Shown here piece by piece: positions 8,204-17,701 of a stretch of 64,000 nt of DNA. The stretch comes from Halobellus rarus. GTDB lineage: Archaea; Halobacteriota; Halobacteria; Halobacteriales; Haloferacaceae. Positions within the stretch are counted from its first letter, which is position 1. Each line of letters starts with the position of its first letter. The stretch is taken from NCBI RefSeq assembly GCF_024494595.1, contig NZ_JANHDI010000009.1, positions 162,700-226,699 of the forward strand, read 5' to 3'. The position numbers and the translations under genes are program-made. Under the pieces are notes generated by a model, which was given only the letters and a program-made list of their open reading frames with translations, did not search any database and was not told the DNA's origin.

Positions 8204-9903
8204 TGACACGACCACGACGCTCCACGACGGACGATAGCACCGATAGAACCACGAGACGGTCGTTCCTCGCCGGTCTCGGCAGCCTTGGATTCGTCACCAT
8301 CGGAACTGCGGCCGGTCGAACGAGGGCCGCGACAGGCTCTCAAAGAACCGACTCACAGCCAGGCGAAGGTTCGTTCCCAGATTCGGACGGACTCGAAGCA
8401 GTTGTCGACGATGTGATGGCCGAACGGATCGGGACGACGACGCCCGGAGCTACTGTCGCCGTCGTTTCGGGAGAGGAACCCATCCTCACCAAAGGATACG
8501 GCGCTGCTGACGCTGATGCTGATGTTCCGGTCCGAGCCGACGGGACGATGTTCAGAGTCGGGTCAGTCGGCAAGCTCGTGACCTACACCGCCGTTATGCA
8601 TAGCGTCGAACAGGGCGTACTTGACCTCGACACCGACGTCAACTCGTATCTCGGCGACTCCGCTGTCACAGTTCCGGCCACGTACGACGATCCCGTGACG
8701 CTCCGGCATCTCGGCACTCACACCGCCGGGTTCGAATCCCACCTCGATCCCGATATCGTCGCCGATCCAGCCGCTCTCGACTCGTTAGAGACGGTGCTCC
8801 TCGACGAGCAGCGCTCGCGCATCCGTCCGCCCGGCGAACTCGTCGGGTACTCAAATTACGGCGCAGGGCTCGCTGGCCACGTCGTTGCCGAAGCCCACGA
8901 CAGGACATTCGAGGAGTACGTTCAGTCGGAGATCTTCGACCCGCTCGGGATGACTCACAGCACGTTCGCCCAGCCCGTCCCGGCCGACCAGCCTGGCGAC
9001 CTCGCTGCGCCACACATCCGCGACGGTGACTCGTTCCTGGCAGCTGACGACGTCTACATCGATATGTGTCCCGCGGGCTCGCTAAGTGCGACGGCAACGG
9101 ACATGGCCGCGTTTATGAGTGCGCACCTCGGCGACGGCGCAGTCGGCGAAATGCGTATTCTCGAGGAGGAGACAGCCAAGGCGATGCATAGCCGCCATCA
9201 CGTCCGTCACCCGGCAGTCACGAATTGGCGGTACGGGTTCCACGAGTACGGGAGTCCCGACGCCAACCTCATCGGCCACTCGGGCGCGACGGTCAACTTC
9301 ACGAGCTACCTGCTGCTCGCCCCAGACCACAGTGCTGGGATTTTCATCGCGTTCAACAGCACCCCGAGTGAGGGTCCGAAAGCGGTCGTTGACGAGATCG
9401 TCGCCGAGTTCGGTCTCCAGCAAGCACCGACGACACCGACACCGGCTTCGAGACCGGGCGGTCAGGAGCGAACCGAAACGGTCGCCGGCGAATACAGCCT
9501 CTCGTATCTCCCGCGGAGCGGGCCACTCCAGGTCGCCGATCTGCTCACACATCTGAGCGTCGAGCCCGCAGCCGACAGCCGCCTGCGCACGAGAACCCTC
9601 GAAGGAGACGCCCGACGGTGGGTCGAGACTGAACCGTACGTGTACGAGGAAGTTGGCGGCCACGATGTCCTCGCCTTCGAGATCACGGATGGCGAGGTGG
9701 ACGTGCTGCATATGAACAGCGAACCCACTGGCGCCTATCAGCCTGTTCCGTTCCACGAACGCCAGCTCGTGACCGGGGGTGTCCTCGGGAGCGCAGTATC
9801 CGGGTTCGGTCTCTCGCTCGCGGGATGGGGTGGATACAGTGCCTGGCAGCAGTGGAAACAGCATCGCACCGACGAGAACCCTGACACGGAGGGCTCTGAA
9901 TGA
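8203..9903 (+). CDS. Serine beta-lactamase-like hydrolase (class C/PBP4 type), Tat-exported and membrane-anchored
   Basis: A 566-residue protein. The N-terminus has a Tat signal ('TTRRSFLAGLGSLGFV'). The catalytic domain shows SxxK (S121-V-G-K124), the YxN motif (Y216-S-N218) and a C-terminal 'HSG' triad. After the hydrolase domain comes a second beta-rich domain and a transmembrane helix near the C-terminus ('LGSAVSGFGLSLAGWGGY'). Archaea lack peptidoglycan, so related proteins are usually viewed as esterases or peptidases of unknown substrate. The ATG at 8203 overlaps the previous stop; the gene overlaps the next by 4 bp. Confidence 0.85.
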   Translation: MTRPRRSTTDDSTDRTTRRSFLAGLGSLGFVTIGTAAGRTRAATGSQRTDSQPGEGSFPDSDGLEAVVDDVMAERIGTTTPGATVAVVSGEEPILTKGYGAADADADVPVRADGTMFRVGSVGKLVTYTAVMHSVEQGVLDLDTDVNSYLGDSAVTVPATYDDPVTLRHLGTHTAGFESHLDPDIVADPAALDSLETVLLDEQRSRIRPPGELVGYSNYGAGLAGHVVAEAHDRTFEEYVQSEIFDPLGMTHSTFAQPVPADQPGDLAAPHIRDGDSFLAADDVYIDMCPAGSLSATATDMAAFMSAHLGDGAVGEMRILEEETAKAMHSRHHVRHPAVTNWRYGFHEYGSPDANLIGHSGATVNFTSYLLLAPDHSAGIFIAFNSTPSEGPKAVVDEIVAEFGLQQAPTTPTPASRPGGQERTETVAGEYSLSYLPRSGPLQVADLLTHLSVEPAADSRLRTRTLEGDARRWVETEPYVYEEVGGHDVLAFEITDGEVDVLHMNSEPTGAYQPVPFHERQLVTGGVLGSAVSGFGLSLAGWGGYSAWQQWKQHRTDENPDTEGSE

Positions 9904-10307
9904 CAGACCAGCACGTCTCTCAACAACGAACCGAACAGCAGCACGAACAAGCCGACCGAAGCGGGTACACTCACGGCGTCAAACGCCGATCGACCAGTCT
10001 TTCGTGGCTCGCTCGTGCAGCAGGCGTCGGCCTGAGCGGTGTCTCGATTGGGTTCGTCGTGCTTTTTATGTTCGTCTTGGAGACCGACGGCGATCTCACG
10101 CTCATCACGCAACCGCTTCCGATGCAGATCGCACTCGCGCTCCCGTATCTCATCGTAATCCTCACGCTCGGGACGACTGCCGGTAGCCTGCTGGCATGGC
10201 GGTACCGTTACTGGTCATTGCGCACACGCATCCATCAGACGATATTGGCGCTGCTGGGCTTCGCGTTCTGCTGGCAGCTCTCAACCCTTGGATTCCTGGC
10301 GGTGTAG
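9900..10307 (+). CDS. Membrane protein, likely partner of the beta-lactamase-like hydrolase
   Basis: A 135-residue protein with a hydrophilic N-terminus (~35 residues) and three predicted membrane helices (about residues 38-58, 72-95 and 110-132). It starts inside the stop of the hydrolase gene (ATGA overlap at 9900), so it is translationally coupled and probably works with that enzyme. Hydrolases of this class often have such membrane extensions; here the extension is split into a separate gene. Family not recognised. Confidence 0.65.
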   Translation: MTDQHVSQQRTEQQHEQADRSGYTHGVKRRSTSLSWLARAAGVGLSGVSIGFVVLFMFVLETDGDLTLITQPLPMQIALALPYLIVILTLGTTAGSLLAWRYRYWSLRTRIHQTILALLGFAFCWQLSTLGFLAV

Positions 10308-10377
10308 TCCCAGTGAACCACGTCGTATTACCCAAATCTTTCGATGCTACCAATAGTGTTGACAGCCACCATCGCGT

Positions 10378-11064
10378 ATGAGGCTCGTCGCTGAATTCGA
10401 GATATACTGCGACGCGCTCCCGCTCGTCGAGGTAGCAACGACAGTACCCGAGGCAACGATACTCCTCGAACTGCAATTCAACCACGGGGAACGACCGCTG
10501 TTTCTCGTGACCGTGACTGACGGGTCGCACCAACCGGTTGCGAACGCTCTAACTGACGCCTATGACGTCGGTGAATGGACGCTTATCGGACAGGCCGGTG
10601 ACACGCGTCGGTATCAGGTGATCCCCTCGCTCAGTTTCGAGCAACAACTTGGCGTCCATATCGACGACCTCGCGGGTCTTGAGGCGCTTGCCAGGGCAGA
10701 CGCGATCATCGAACGGATCGAGGTATTACCGGACGGCTGGCGACAGACGGGCTGGTTTGCCACCCGAGACGCGTTCAACGAATTCTCGGCGTTCTGGCAA
10801 CAGAACGCCGATTTTCAGTTGTCACGCCTCACTCGTGACGGTGAGTCCGAACCGCCAGGTGACGGGCTGACCGACCAGCAGCAGGAGGCACTCCGGACGG
10901 CGTACGAACTGGGCCATTTCGATATCCCCCGTCGGGCATCGCTGCAAGAAGTCGCCGCAGAGTTAGATATCTCTGCGTCGTCGGTTTCTGAGCGGTTGCG
11001 TCGTGCCCAAACGCGGCTCATCGAGGAGACAGTGGCGACGACCTGGCCGCCGCTCCCCGATTGA
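10378..11064 (+). CDS. Bat-type helix-turn-helix regulator
   Basis: A 228-residue protein of the bacterioopsin-activator (Bat) HTH family. A beta-rich N-terminal ligand-binding half (1-150) is followed by the family C-terminal HTH: 'LTDQQQEALRTAYELGHFDI' (about 162-181), 'PRRASLQEVAAELDIS', and 'SVSERLRRAQTRLIEE'. In Halobacteria these are specific transcription activators or repressors. It sits upstream of an alpha/beta hydrolase gene in the same orientation, which it may regulate. A second Bat-type gene lies at 11980-12660 on the other strand. Confidence 0.85.
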   Translation: MRLVAEFEIYCDALPLVEVATTVPEATILLELQFNHGERPLFLVTVTDGSHQPVANALTDAYDVGEWTLIGQAGDTRRYQVIPSLSFEQQLGVHIDDLAGLEALARADAIIERIEVLPDGWRQTGWFATRDAFNEFSAFWQQNADFQLSRLTRDGESEPPGDGLTDQQQEALRTAYELGHFDIPRRASLQEVAAELDISASSVSERLRRAQTRLIEETVATTWPPLPD

Positions 11065-11155
11065 CGTCCCACACGCTGGAGCACGTCCGCACTTAAATGG
11101 CCGGATGGCTGAGAGATAACGATTCCCCAGTCCCGTCCAAACTACGACACGCACA

Positions 11156-11962
11156 ATGCAGACGGTCACGTCAGCAGATGGCACAAGCATCGCTTACGAA
11201 CACCACGGAGAAGGGCCGCCGCTAATTCTCCTTCACGGCGGATCCGCTCCCCAGTACTGGACGCCCATAGTCCCTCGATTCGTCGACGATTACACCGTTG
11301 TCATCCCCCATCGACGCGGAGTTGGGGAAAGCGGCGACTCCGAGGAGTATAGCCTCGATCGGGGAGTCGAAGATATCCGTGCGGTCATTGATGCAGTCGA
11401 TGGAACGCCGGTTCTGTTCGGGCATTCGTTTGGCGGTCTACTGGCGATCGAAACCGCCCGAACTGCACCAGTCGAGGCGCTTGTCGCGTACGAACCGGCA
11501 GTCCTCGTCGGTGAGTATAAACAGCAGGCCGACCTCGCGTCCCAGATGCAGGCGCGAATCGACGACGGGGAACGCCGACAGGCGATGAAGTTCTACATCC
11601 GCGAGGTGATGCACGGTGGCGACGTCGATGACCTCGACGGCTGGCTCGACGAGTGGCCGCCGTGGCCAGACATTGTCGCGCTGACCGAGAACATCGCGCG
11701 GATCAACCGCGCCATCGAGCAGTACCGTCTCCCCGAGTCGTTAGACATCGACGCACCAATACTCCTACTGACCGGAACCGAGGGGCCGCCCCATCTTCGA
11801 GACGGCATCCGTGCGGTTGACGAAGCCCTCTCGGACAGCCAGTTCGTCGAGTTCGAGGGCGTCGGCCACGGCGGTCCAACAGAAGCACCAGATCGCGTCA
11901 CCTCCGAGGTTCGCGCCTTCATCGACGGGAAAGAGACACCCGTCCCCGAGAGGAGCGACTAA
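11156..11962 (+). CDS. Alpha/beta-fold hydrolase
   Basis: A 268-residue protein with the complete fold signature: oxyanion 'HGG' ('LILLHGGSAP'), nucleophile elbow 'GHSFGG' (Ser in G-x-S-x-G), a catalytic Asp region after 'ILLLTGTEGP', and the terminal His in 'GVGHGG'. It is typical of small esterases and epoxide-hydrolase/haloperoxidase-like enzymes; substrate unknown. It starts at the ATG at 11156, about 90 bp after the Bat-type regulator, and is convergent with the next Bat-type gene. Confidence 0.85.
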   Translation: MQTVTSADGTSIAYEHHGEGPPLILLHGGSAPQYWTPIVPRFVDDYTVVIPHRRGVGESGDSEEYSLDRGVEDIRAVIDAVDGTPVLFGHSFGGLLAIETARTAPVEALVAYEPAVLVGEYKQQADLASQMQARIDDGERRQAMKFYIREVMHGGDVDDLDGWLDEWPPWPDIVALTENIARINRAIEQYRLPESLDIDAPILLLTGTEGPPHLRDGIRAVDEALSDSQFVEFEGVGHGGPTEAPDRVTSEVRAFIDGKETPVPERSD

Positions 11963-11979
11963 CACCGAATTACCCGACA

Positions 11980-12660
11980 TCATTTCGTAGTGGAACGGTC
12001 TTCGTAGAGCGACACAAGTCGCGCCTCTGCTTTTCGCAGATGGTTTGCGGCGGTACTTTTCGAACAACCCACCTCATCAGCAACTTCTCGAACGCTCGCT
12101 CGGCGAGGGATTTCGTAGTACCCGCGTTCCCGTGCAACTTCGAGCACCTCTTCTTGCCGGTCGGTCAACGCTGTGGCTTGCGACTCCCTGTACGCGTCGT
12201 ATTCCCCGAGGCGGTTGACCGACACAGAGAGGTGATCGGGAAGGTTGGCGACCAGATCTTGGAGGGAATCTTGTTCGCCAGCGATCTCGAAGAGCATCTC
12301 ACCATCGGAGCCGTATTCGATTGGTGGGACGACGAGCAGTTCCGTATCGGTGAGGAGGGCACGGAGGCGACTGGCGAACCCCTGTGCTGTCTCCTGAATG
12401 TAGACGTAGAAACTGCGGTCATCAACCGGTGTTACATCGTACTCTTCGATGGTTTCCACGGCGTCAAGTGCCGCAAGGTACTCTTCGCGTCCCTCTCTCG
12501 TGTCTCCGACGATGTGGAGCAAGGTGGTGATGTACGCAGGGTTCGAGAAGTTCCAGTGCCGTAGGTGCGCTCGTTGAATCGAGTCTTGTTCGACGAGGAA
12601 TTGATGCATCGGGTGTCGCGCCTCGGGCGGGAAGCGAATCTGTAACTGGAGGTACCGCAT
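11980..12660 (-). CDS. Bat-type helix-turn-helix regulator
   Basis: A 226-residue Bat-family protein. The N-terminal domain starts 'MRYLQLQIRFPPEARHPMHQ' and the C-terminal HTH reads 'LTDRQEEVLEVARERGYYEI' then 'PRRASVREVADEVGCSKSTA'. The start at 12660 is chosen because the extension beyond it is not family-like. It is divergent from the cytochrome P450 gene at 12746 with only 85 bp between starts, so it is the prime candidate regulator of that P450. Confidence 0.85.
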   Translation of the reverse strand: MRYLQLQIRFPPEARHPMHQFLVEQDSIQRAHLRHWNFSNPAYITTLLHIVGDTREGREEYLAALDAVETIEEYDVTPVDDRSFYVYIQETAQGFASRLRALLTDTELLVVPPIEYGSDGEMLFEIAGEQDSLQDLVANLPDHLSVSVNRLGEYDAYRESQATALTDRQEEVLEVARERGYYEIPRRASVREVADEVGCSKSTAANHLRKAEARLVSLYEDRSTTK

Positions 12661-12745
12661 TAGTGGCGAGATCGTTCGGGAATAATAAAAAGGGGTGGAC
12701 CTGTCCGACAGAACACCGGAGTCCGAGTGTTGACAATGGGAGCAT

Positions 12746-14068
12746 ATGAGCACAGATGCGAAGTATCCCCCCGGTCCGCGCGGATTACCAGTTATCGGCA
12801 ATACAATCGATTTGAGTCGTGATATCTTCGCGTTTTTCGAGGAGTTACGCGACGAGTACGGTCGCGTCGCAAGTTACGAGGTGTTCGGGACCGATGCGTG
12901 TATGATCGCTCATCCGGAAGCTATCCAGCGGATACTCCTCGACGATCACGAAGCCTTCGAGAAGGGCGAGGTGTTGACCCGGAATCTCGCTGACGCGATG
13001 GGCGAGGGACTGTTCGTTACGGGTGGCGATCAGTGGCAGAATCAACGAACACAGGTACAACCGGCGTTCTACAGAGAACGGTTGAACACGTACGTTCCCG
13101 AGATGCGGTCCACTGCGGAAGAGACGGTCGAACAGTGGCGTGACGGGATGGTCGTCGATGTCAACGACACAATGACTGCGACGACGATGGACGTGCTCGG
13201 ACGAACGCTGTTCGGCGTGGACGTGACGGAGAACCCAGTCGTCTCGGAGGCGTCGGATGCAATTCTCGCCAAGTTCGATACGAACCGATTCTGGTCGTTC
13301 CTCCCGGGCCGCCTTCCGACGCCAACGAATCGACGATACAGACGCAAACTCGATGAACTCCAGCAGTTCGTCGATGAGTTGGCTCAACAGCGGCGGAAAC
13401 GGGAATATGACAATCGCGGCGATGACCTGCTGTCAATCCTCGTCGGATTTGTCGAATCGAGTGATCTGACACGAGAAGAGTTCCGTGACAACATAATTAC
13501 GTTCCTCTTCGCTGGGCACGAGACGACGGCGCTCGGGCTGACGTATACCCTCCTCTGTCTCGCTCAACATCCCGACGAACAGGCTGCGCTCCGAGAGGAA
13601 GTCAATACCGTCTGTGACGGGGATCTGACCGCCGAAGATCTCCCGAAGCTCGAACAAACAGAGAACGCAATCAGCGAGGCGATGCGTCTCTACCCGCCAG
13701 TATATATGTTCTTCCGGGAAACGGCGCGAGATGTGGAGTTACAAGGATATACCATTCCGGAAGGTACCACCCTGGTCTTACCACAGTGGACTGTCCATCG
13801 TGACCCAGCGTTGTGGGACGACCCGGAAACGTTCCGTCCCGAGCGATTCGCCGCCGAGAACCGCCAAGAGTACGCGTACTTCCCGTTTGGCGGCGGCCCC
13901 CGTCACTGCATCGGAATGCGATTCGCGCGTATGGAAATGAAAACTATCCTCGCAGCGATCCTCAGCGAGTACTCGTTTGAACTTGTGTCTGACCCGAACC
14001 CAAAATTGATCACCAGTACGAACCTCAGGCCCGCCGAACCGATAGAGATAGAACTCCACGAATGCTGA
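12746..14068 (+). CDS. Cytochrome P450
   Basis: A 440-residue soluble P450. All hallmarks are present: I-helix 'AGHETTA', K-helix ExxR ('EAMR'), a PERF-type 'FRPERF', and the heme loop 'FPFGGGPRHCIGMRF' with axial thiolate Cys388. It shows no N-terminal membrane anchor. Haloarchaeal P450s of this kind (CYP174-like) have no firmly known substrate; electrons would come from a ferredoxin system not encoded beside it. It is divergent from a Bat-type regulator. Oxidation of a hydrophobic compound would fit the aromatic/alcohol catabolism at the other end of the window, but that link is inference. Confidence 0.92.
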   Translation: MSTDAKYPPGPRGLPVIGNTIDLSRDIFAFFEELRDEYGRVASYEVFGTDACMIAHPEAIQRILLDDHEAFEKGEVLTRNLADAMGEGLFVTGGDQWQNQRTQVQPAFYRERLNTYVPEMRSTAEETVEQWRDGMVVDVNDTMTATTMDVLGRTLFGVDVTENPVVSEASDAILAKFDTNRFWSFLPGRLPTPTNRRYRRKLDELQQFVDELAQQRRKREYDNRGDDLLSILVGFVESSDLTREEFRDNIITFLFAGHETTALGLTYTLLCLAQHPDEQAALREEVNTVCDGDLTAEDLPKLEQTENAISEAMRLYPPVYMFFRETARDVELQGYTIPEGTTLVLPQWTVHRDPALWDDPETFRPERFAAENRQEYAYFPFGGGPRHCIGMRFARMEMKTILAAILSEYSFELVSDPNPKLITSTNLRPAEPIEIELHEC

Positions 14069-14253
14069 ATGAATTCAATATCACCCATCCACCGGCTGGA
14101 ATCGACAGTGTATGCCTCGTGACCGAGATATATTCAACCTCGTACGTATAGCGAACGCTGAGACTGCCGATAATTCAGTAGATTCTGTTGCACGGTGCGA
14201 CGCAGACCCATCAAATTTGGCAAATTGATTACAATATTCCAGATATGTCTAGT

Positions 14254-14879
14254 ATGATACCAAATATCCTGATTCCCGACGCGACGGTGATGACCGTCGA
14301 CGAGAAAAAATCGCCTGTATCGAAACGGGACAGTCGTCATCGATGGTGGGGCGATTCGGGAGGTACGGCCATCTGAAACAGAGGACTCGATGTAGCTGCC
14401 AAGACTGTCATCGACGGATGCGACCGGCTCGTTACTAGGGCTGGTCAACGAACACTCCGAACTGACGGCGCTCGCCGGTAGTTCAGCGAGATGGCTCTCG
14501 GCGGGACGTTCGTTGATCCAGGAGCACCACGCAGCTACGACGGGCGAATTCGGGCGACGATTTTCTTCGAAGACGTCCAGCGAGACTGCCTCGAACGTCT
14601 CGATGCAACGCAGTCTCCAGGCGCGGTGCTCGGGGTCCTCGAGGGAGCGATCAAAGCACTCAACGCTGGTGACGTTTCTGAACTCGATTGTGAACTGCTG
14701 TTCGGCCCCGTTCAACAGCTGATTTCCAGCGATACAACTGTATTTGAAACCGACAAACCGCCGAGGAGGAGCTGTATGCCAGTTTCACTGAGTTCGCAAG
14801 GCGTCCGTTTTCGCACCACAAGCACCGAGTCAATCCGCTCGGAAGAGCCAGTGAGCAGGGTTTCTGGCATAGGAATTAG
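14254..14879 (+). pseudogene. Decayed amidohydrolase (atrazine chlorohydrolase/SsnA-like)
   Basis: Amidohydrolase sequence appears in successive frames. ATG 14254 opens 'IPNILIPDATVMTVDEKK', the classic N-terminal strand. After an A6 run near 14306 the match continues in another frame as 'LYRNGTVVIDGGAIREVRPS', then 'KTVIDGCDRLVT', then (after another shift) 'GLVNEHSELTALAGSS'. Further shifts give 'FVDPGAPRSYDGRIR' and 'EELYASFTEFARR'. The metal-binding HxH is not intact ('NEHSEL'). Several frameshifts and internal deletions make it a clear relic that cannot yield a functional enzyme. Confidence 0.7.
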
Positions 14880-14932
14880 ATGATCGCTCTGCCTCGTTCC
14901 TAACGTAACACCGCCCGGACGTCCGACTTCGG

Positions 14933-16465
14933 TTATTTGTTGCCTAGCGACGCTAGACGGTGCATCTCGTCTTTCATCGCCGGATACAGATCTCGATACA
15001 CGTCGTAATACTCGTCGTATATCGCCGTCCGCGCGGGATTCGCTGGCGTCGTGGTCGCCGCCGTCGTCGACGTTTTGAGCGCGTCGTATCCGTCGAATAC
15101 GCCGCTTCCGATCCCTGCGAGGTACGCGCTTCCGAGCGGCGCGCCCAGCGGGTCGCTGACGTATTTCTGCTCGTACCCCGTGATGTCGCTGACGATCTGT
15201 CGCCAGAGATCGCTCTGTGCGCCGCCGCCGATCGCGAAGGTCCGACCGATCGGCACGTCGGCGTGCTCTATCATCTCGAGATTGTGCCTGAACCCGTACC
15301 CCACCCCTTCGAGGATCGCCCGGTACACGTGGTATTTGGTGTGTGACAGCGTCAACCCGGCGATCGTTCCCCGGGCCCGATCGTCGTTGAGCGGGGTCCG
15401 GGATCCGCTGAAGTACGGGAGTACGACGAGCCCTTCCGAGCCGGGATCGATCTCCGCCGCCTCCTCGCTGAGGTGGTCGTATTTCCCCTTCCCAACCCCT
15501 TCGTCGAGCACCGCTTCGCCCGCGAACTGGTCCGCGAACCACTCCGTGATCGCACCCGACGTCGCCATCCCGCCACCGACCGCGTACTTGCCTTCCACGC
15601 TGTGCGGCGTCGACCATACGCCCGGAACCGTCCGCGGTTCGGCGCACGTGGAGTAGACGACGCCGGTCGTCCCGTACATAAACACGGTGTCCCCGGGTTC
15701 GACGCCGCCGACGCTCAGGAGCGCCGCGATCGCGTCGACCGCGCCGGTCACGACTGGGGTCCCGACCGCGAGTCCGGTCCGTTCGGCGGCGTCGGGCGTG
15801 ACCTCGCCAGCGACCTCCGCCGACCATTTCGTCTCGGGCAGCAGTTCGGGGTCGAGTCCGGCCCTCTCGAACATCTCCGCGTCCCACTCCAATTCCTTGA
15901 GATTATAGAGAGGGTGAAAAAAGGAGGCGACAGCGTTGTCCATCACGTACTCGTCGGTAAGTTGGGAAACGACGTACCCGACCGCGTCGACGATAGTCTC
16001 CGTCCGCTCGAAAATCTCCGGCTCGTTGCGTTTCAACCAGAGGATCTTCGGTCCGGCCGACTGAAACGAAAGCGAATTGCCGCACACCTCCAAAATTCGC
16101 TCCTCACCGATCCACTCGTTGAGGAGTTTGATCTCTTCCCCGGCGCGCGTGTCGACTCCGTATAGCATCCCGGGTCGAAGCGGAGCTCCCGACTCGTCGA
16201 GCGGCAACACGCTCGGCGCCAATCCGCTGATTCCGATCCCGGCGATCCGCTCGGGGTCGATTTCCGACACCGCCAGCAGTTCCCGGATTAGCTCGGTGAA
16301 CTCGCCCCACCAGATTTCGCTCGGCTCGTGTTCGACCCACCCCGGCTCCGGCGTCGACACCCCGTGTGGGAGCGACGCCGACTCGATCACGTTGAGATCC
16401 GGATCGATCAGGAGCCCCTTCGAGTTCGTGGTCCCGATGTCGAAGCCGAGCAGACACTCGTCCAT
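14933..16465 (-). CDS. FGGY-family carbohydrate kinase
   Basis: A 510-residue sugar kinase with the two actin-like FGGY domains. The N-terminal phosphate loop is 'FDIGTTNSKG' (Asp9), a second motif is 'VTGAVDAIAALL', and the C-terminal ATP-site motif is 'AIGGGAQSDLWRQI'. It resembles xylulokinase/gluconokinase-type members; the exact sugar cannot be read. It sits 54 bp downstream of the PdxA2-like gene on the same strand. Such dehydrogenases normally act on a 4-phosphorylated acid sugar, so this kinase could supply that phosphate (inference). Confidence 0.88.
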   Translation of the reverse strand: MDECLLGFDIGTTNSKGLLIDPDLNVIESASLPHGVSTPEPGWVEHEPSEIWWGEFTELIRELLAVSEIDPERIAGIGISGLAPSVLPLDESGAPLRPGMLYGVDTRAGEEIKLLNEWIGEERILEVCGNSLSFQSAGPKILWLKRNEPEIFERTETIVDAVGYVVSQLTDEYVMDNAVASFFHPLYNLKELEWDAEMFERAGLDPELLPETKWSAEVAGEVTPDAAERTGLAVGTPVVTGAVDAIAALLSVGGVEPGDTVFMYGTTGVVYSTCAEPRTVPGVWSTPHSVEGKYAVGGGMATSGAITEWFADQFAGEAVLDEGVGKGKYDHLSEEAAEIDPGSEGLVVLPYFSGSRTPLNDDRARGTIAGLTLSHTKYHVYRAILEGVGYGFRHNLEMIEHADVPIGRTFAIGGGAQSDLWRQIVSDITGYEQKYVSDPLGAPLGSAYLAGIGSGVFDGYDALKTSTTAATTTPANPARTAIYDEYYDVYRDLYPAMKDEMHRLASLGNK

Positions 16466-16519
16466 AATCGTCGTTGATTATGGAATACGATATAACAGTT
16501 GCGCCGCCGGAGGGGTCTC

Positions 16520-17527
16520 TCAGGACCGCTGTCGGATCGCGTCCGCGGCGAGCGTAATCCCGGTTATCATACTTTCGGGCGCCGCGATCCCCCTGCCTGC
16601 GATGTCGTAGGCGGTTCCGTGGAGCGTCGTAGCCCTGACAAACGGGAGTCCGAGAATGAGGACCGTCGCGCCGACGCCACCGCCGTCGACGTGGCTATTG
16701 ACGAAGAGCGGAATATGCCCCTGGTCGTGATACATCGCGACCATACAGTCGTAGTCGTCATCGAGCGCCCGGTTGAACGCGCTGTCGGGCGGGAGCGGTC
16801 CCGACGCATCGATCCCCTCTTCGCGGGCCGCTTCGACGGCAGGAGAGATCTCCTCGCCGTCGAGCGTTCCGATCACGCCGCCGTCGCCCGCGTGAGGGTT
16901 GATACCGACGACGCCGAGCGACGGGTCCTCGATCCCGGCTTCGGGTAGCTTCTCGTGGGTGACCCGGATGGCGTCGAGGACGTTTTGGGTGGTGACGCGC
17001 TCGATCGCCTCCGACAGCGGAACGTGAATGCTGAGGTGGGTCACGTAAATTGTCCCATCGGTCAGAAGCGCGGTGTGGCTCCCGGTGTCGGTACGATCGA
17101 CCATCATATCGGTATGTCCGGCGTACTCGCTGCCGGCCATCCCGATCGCCTGTTTGTGGATCGGACCGTTGCACAGCCCGTCAACCTCGCCGGAGATCGC
17201 GAGATCGATACTTCTGTCCACGTATTCGAGACTCACTCGTCCGTTCTCGGCACGGAGATCGCCGAACTCGAAATCACCGACGTTGTCGAAATCGACGACG
17301 TCGACGGGACCATCGTCCGTTATCGCGTCGACCCCGTCGACCCGCTGGAGACCGACATTGATCCCGTACCGTTCTGCGAGCGCCTCTAGGTGGTCGTAGT
17401 CCCCGAGGACGACGACGGTCGCGGTCTCCCGAACGCGGTCGCTCGCGACGGCCTTGAGCGTCACTTCGGGGCCGACACCGGCGGGATCGCCCATCGTCAC
17501 GCCGATGATTGGCTTTCGTGTCAACAT
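16520..17527 (-). CDS. pdxA2: PdxA2-type 4-phospho-acid-sugar dehydrogenase (4-hydroxythreonine-4-phosphate dehydrogenase family)
   Basis: A 335-residue PdxA-family enzyme. Motifs are 'GVTMGDPAGVGPEV' at the N-terminus, metal-site His motifs 'AGHTDMM' and 'MYHDQGHIP', 'GINPHAGDGG', and 'HGTAYDIAGRG'. PdxA proper works in vitamin B6 synthesis by a bacterial route absent from archaea. The PdxA2 branch oxidises and decarboxylates 4-phospho-D-threonate or D-erythronate to DHAP and CO2, which fits this sugar-acid locus. The ATG at 17527 starts directly before the family N-terminus. Divergent from the kinase at 17702; the 174-bp gap holds both promoters. Confidence 0.82.
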   Translation of the reverse strand: MLTRKPIIGVTMGDPAGVGPEVTLKAVASDRVRETATVVVLGDYDHLEALAERYGINVGLQRVDGVDAITDDGPVDVVDFDNVGDFEFGDLRAENGRVSLEYVDRSIDLAISGEVDGLCNGPIHKQAIGMAGSEYAGHTDMMVDRTDTGSHTALLTDGTIYVTHLSIHVPLSEAIERVTTQNVLDAIRVTHEKLPEAGIEDPSLGVVGINPHAGDGGVIGTLDGEEISPAVEAAREEGIDASGPLPPDSAFNRALDDDYDCMVAMYHDQGHIPLFVNSHVDGGGVGATVLILGLPFVRATTLHGTAYDIAGRGIAAPESMITGITLAADAIRQRS

Positions 17528-17701
17528 AGTCCCGTGTGTCACGCAATAGTATTTAAAATTTGTCCGGTTGCGGGCGGGCCGCCGACCGAGCGGCTCTGAC
17601 GGGACTGAGTCCAGTTGGCGACGCAGAGTTGATCCGGGAGCGTCGGCCCGACCCCTGTCCATAAGGAAAGTTTATATCAAATACCTGCTCACTGTAGGGC
17701 A
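17528..17701. promoter_or_regulatory. Divergent promoter region between pdxA2 and the second FGGY kinase
   Basis: The gap has two AT-rich TATA-like boxes: AGTATTTAAAATTTG (about 17547-17561), serving the minus-strand gene, and AGTTTATATC (about 17667-17676), about 30 bp before the ATG at 17702. Both spacings fit archaeal promoters with short leaders. No operator palindrome is obvious. Confidence 0.5.

Noticed and set aside
14712..15887. Long Arg-rich open frame antisense to the FGGY kinase
   Set aside because: Highly basic and low in acidic residues; it is a shadow of the kinase reading frame caused by high GC.
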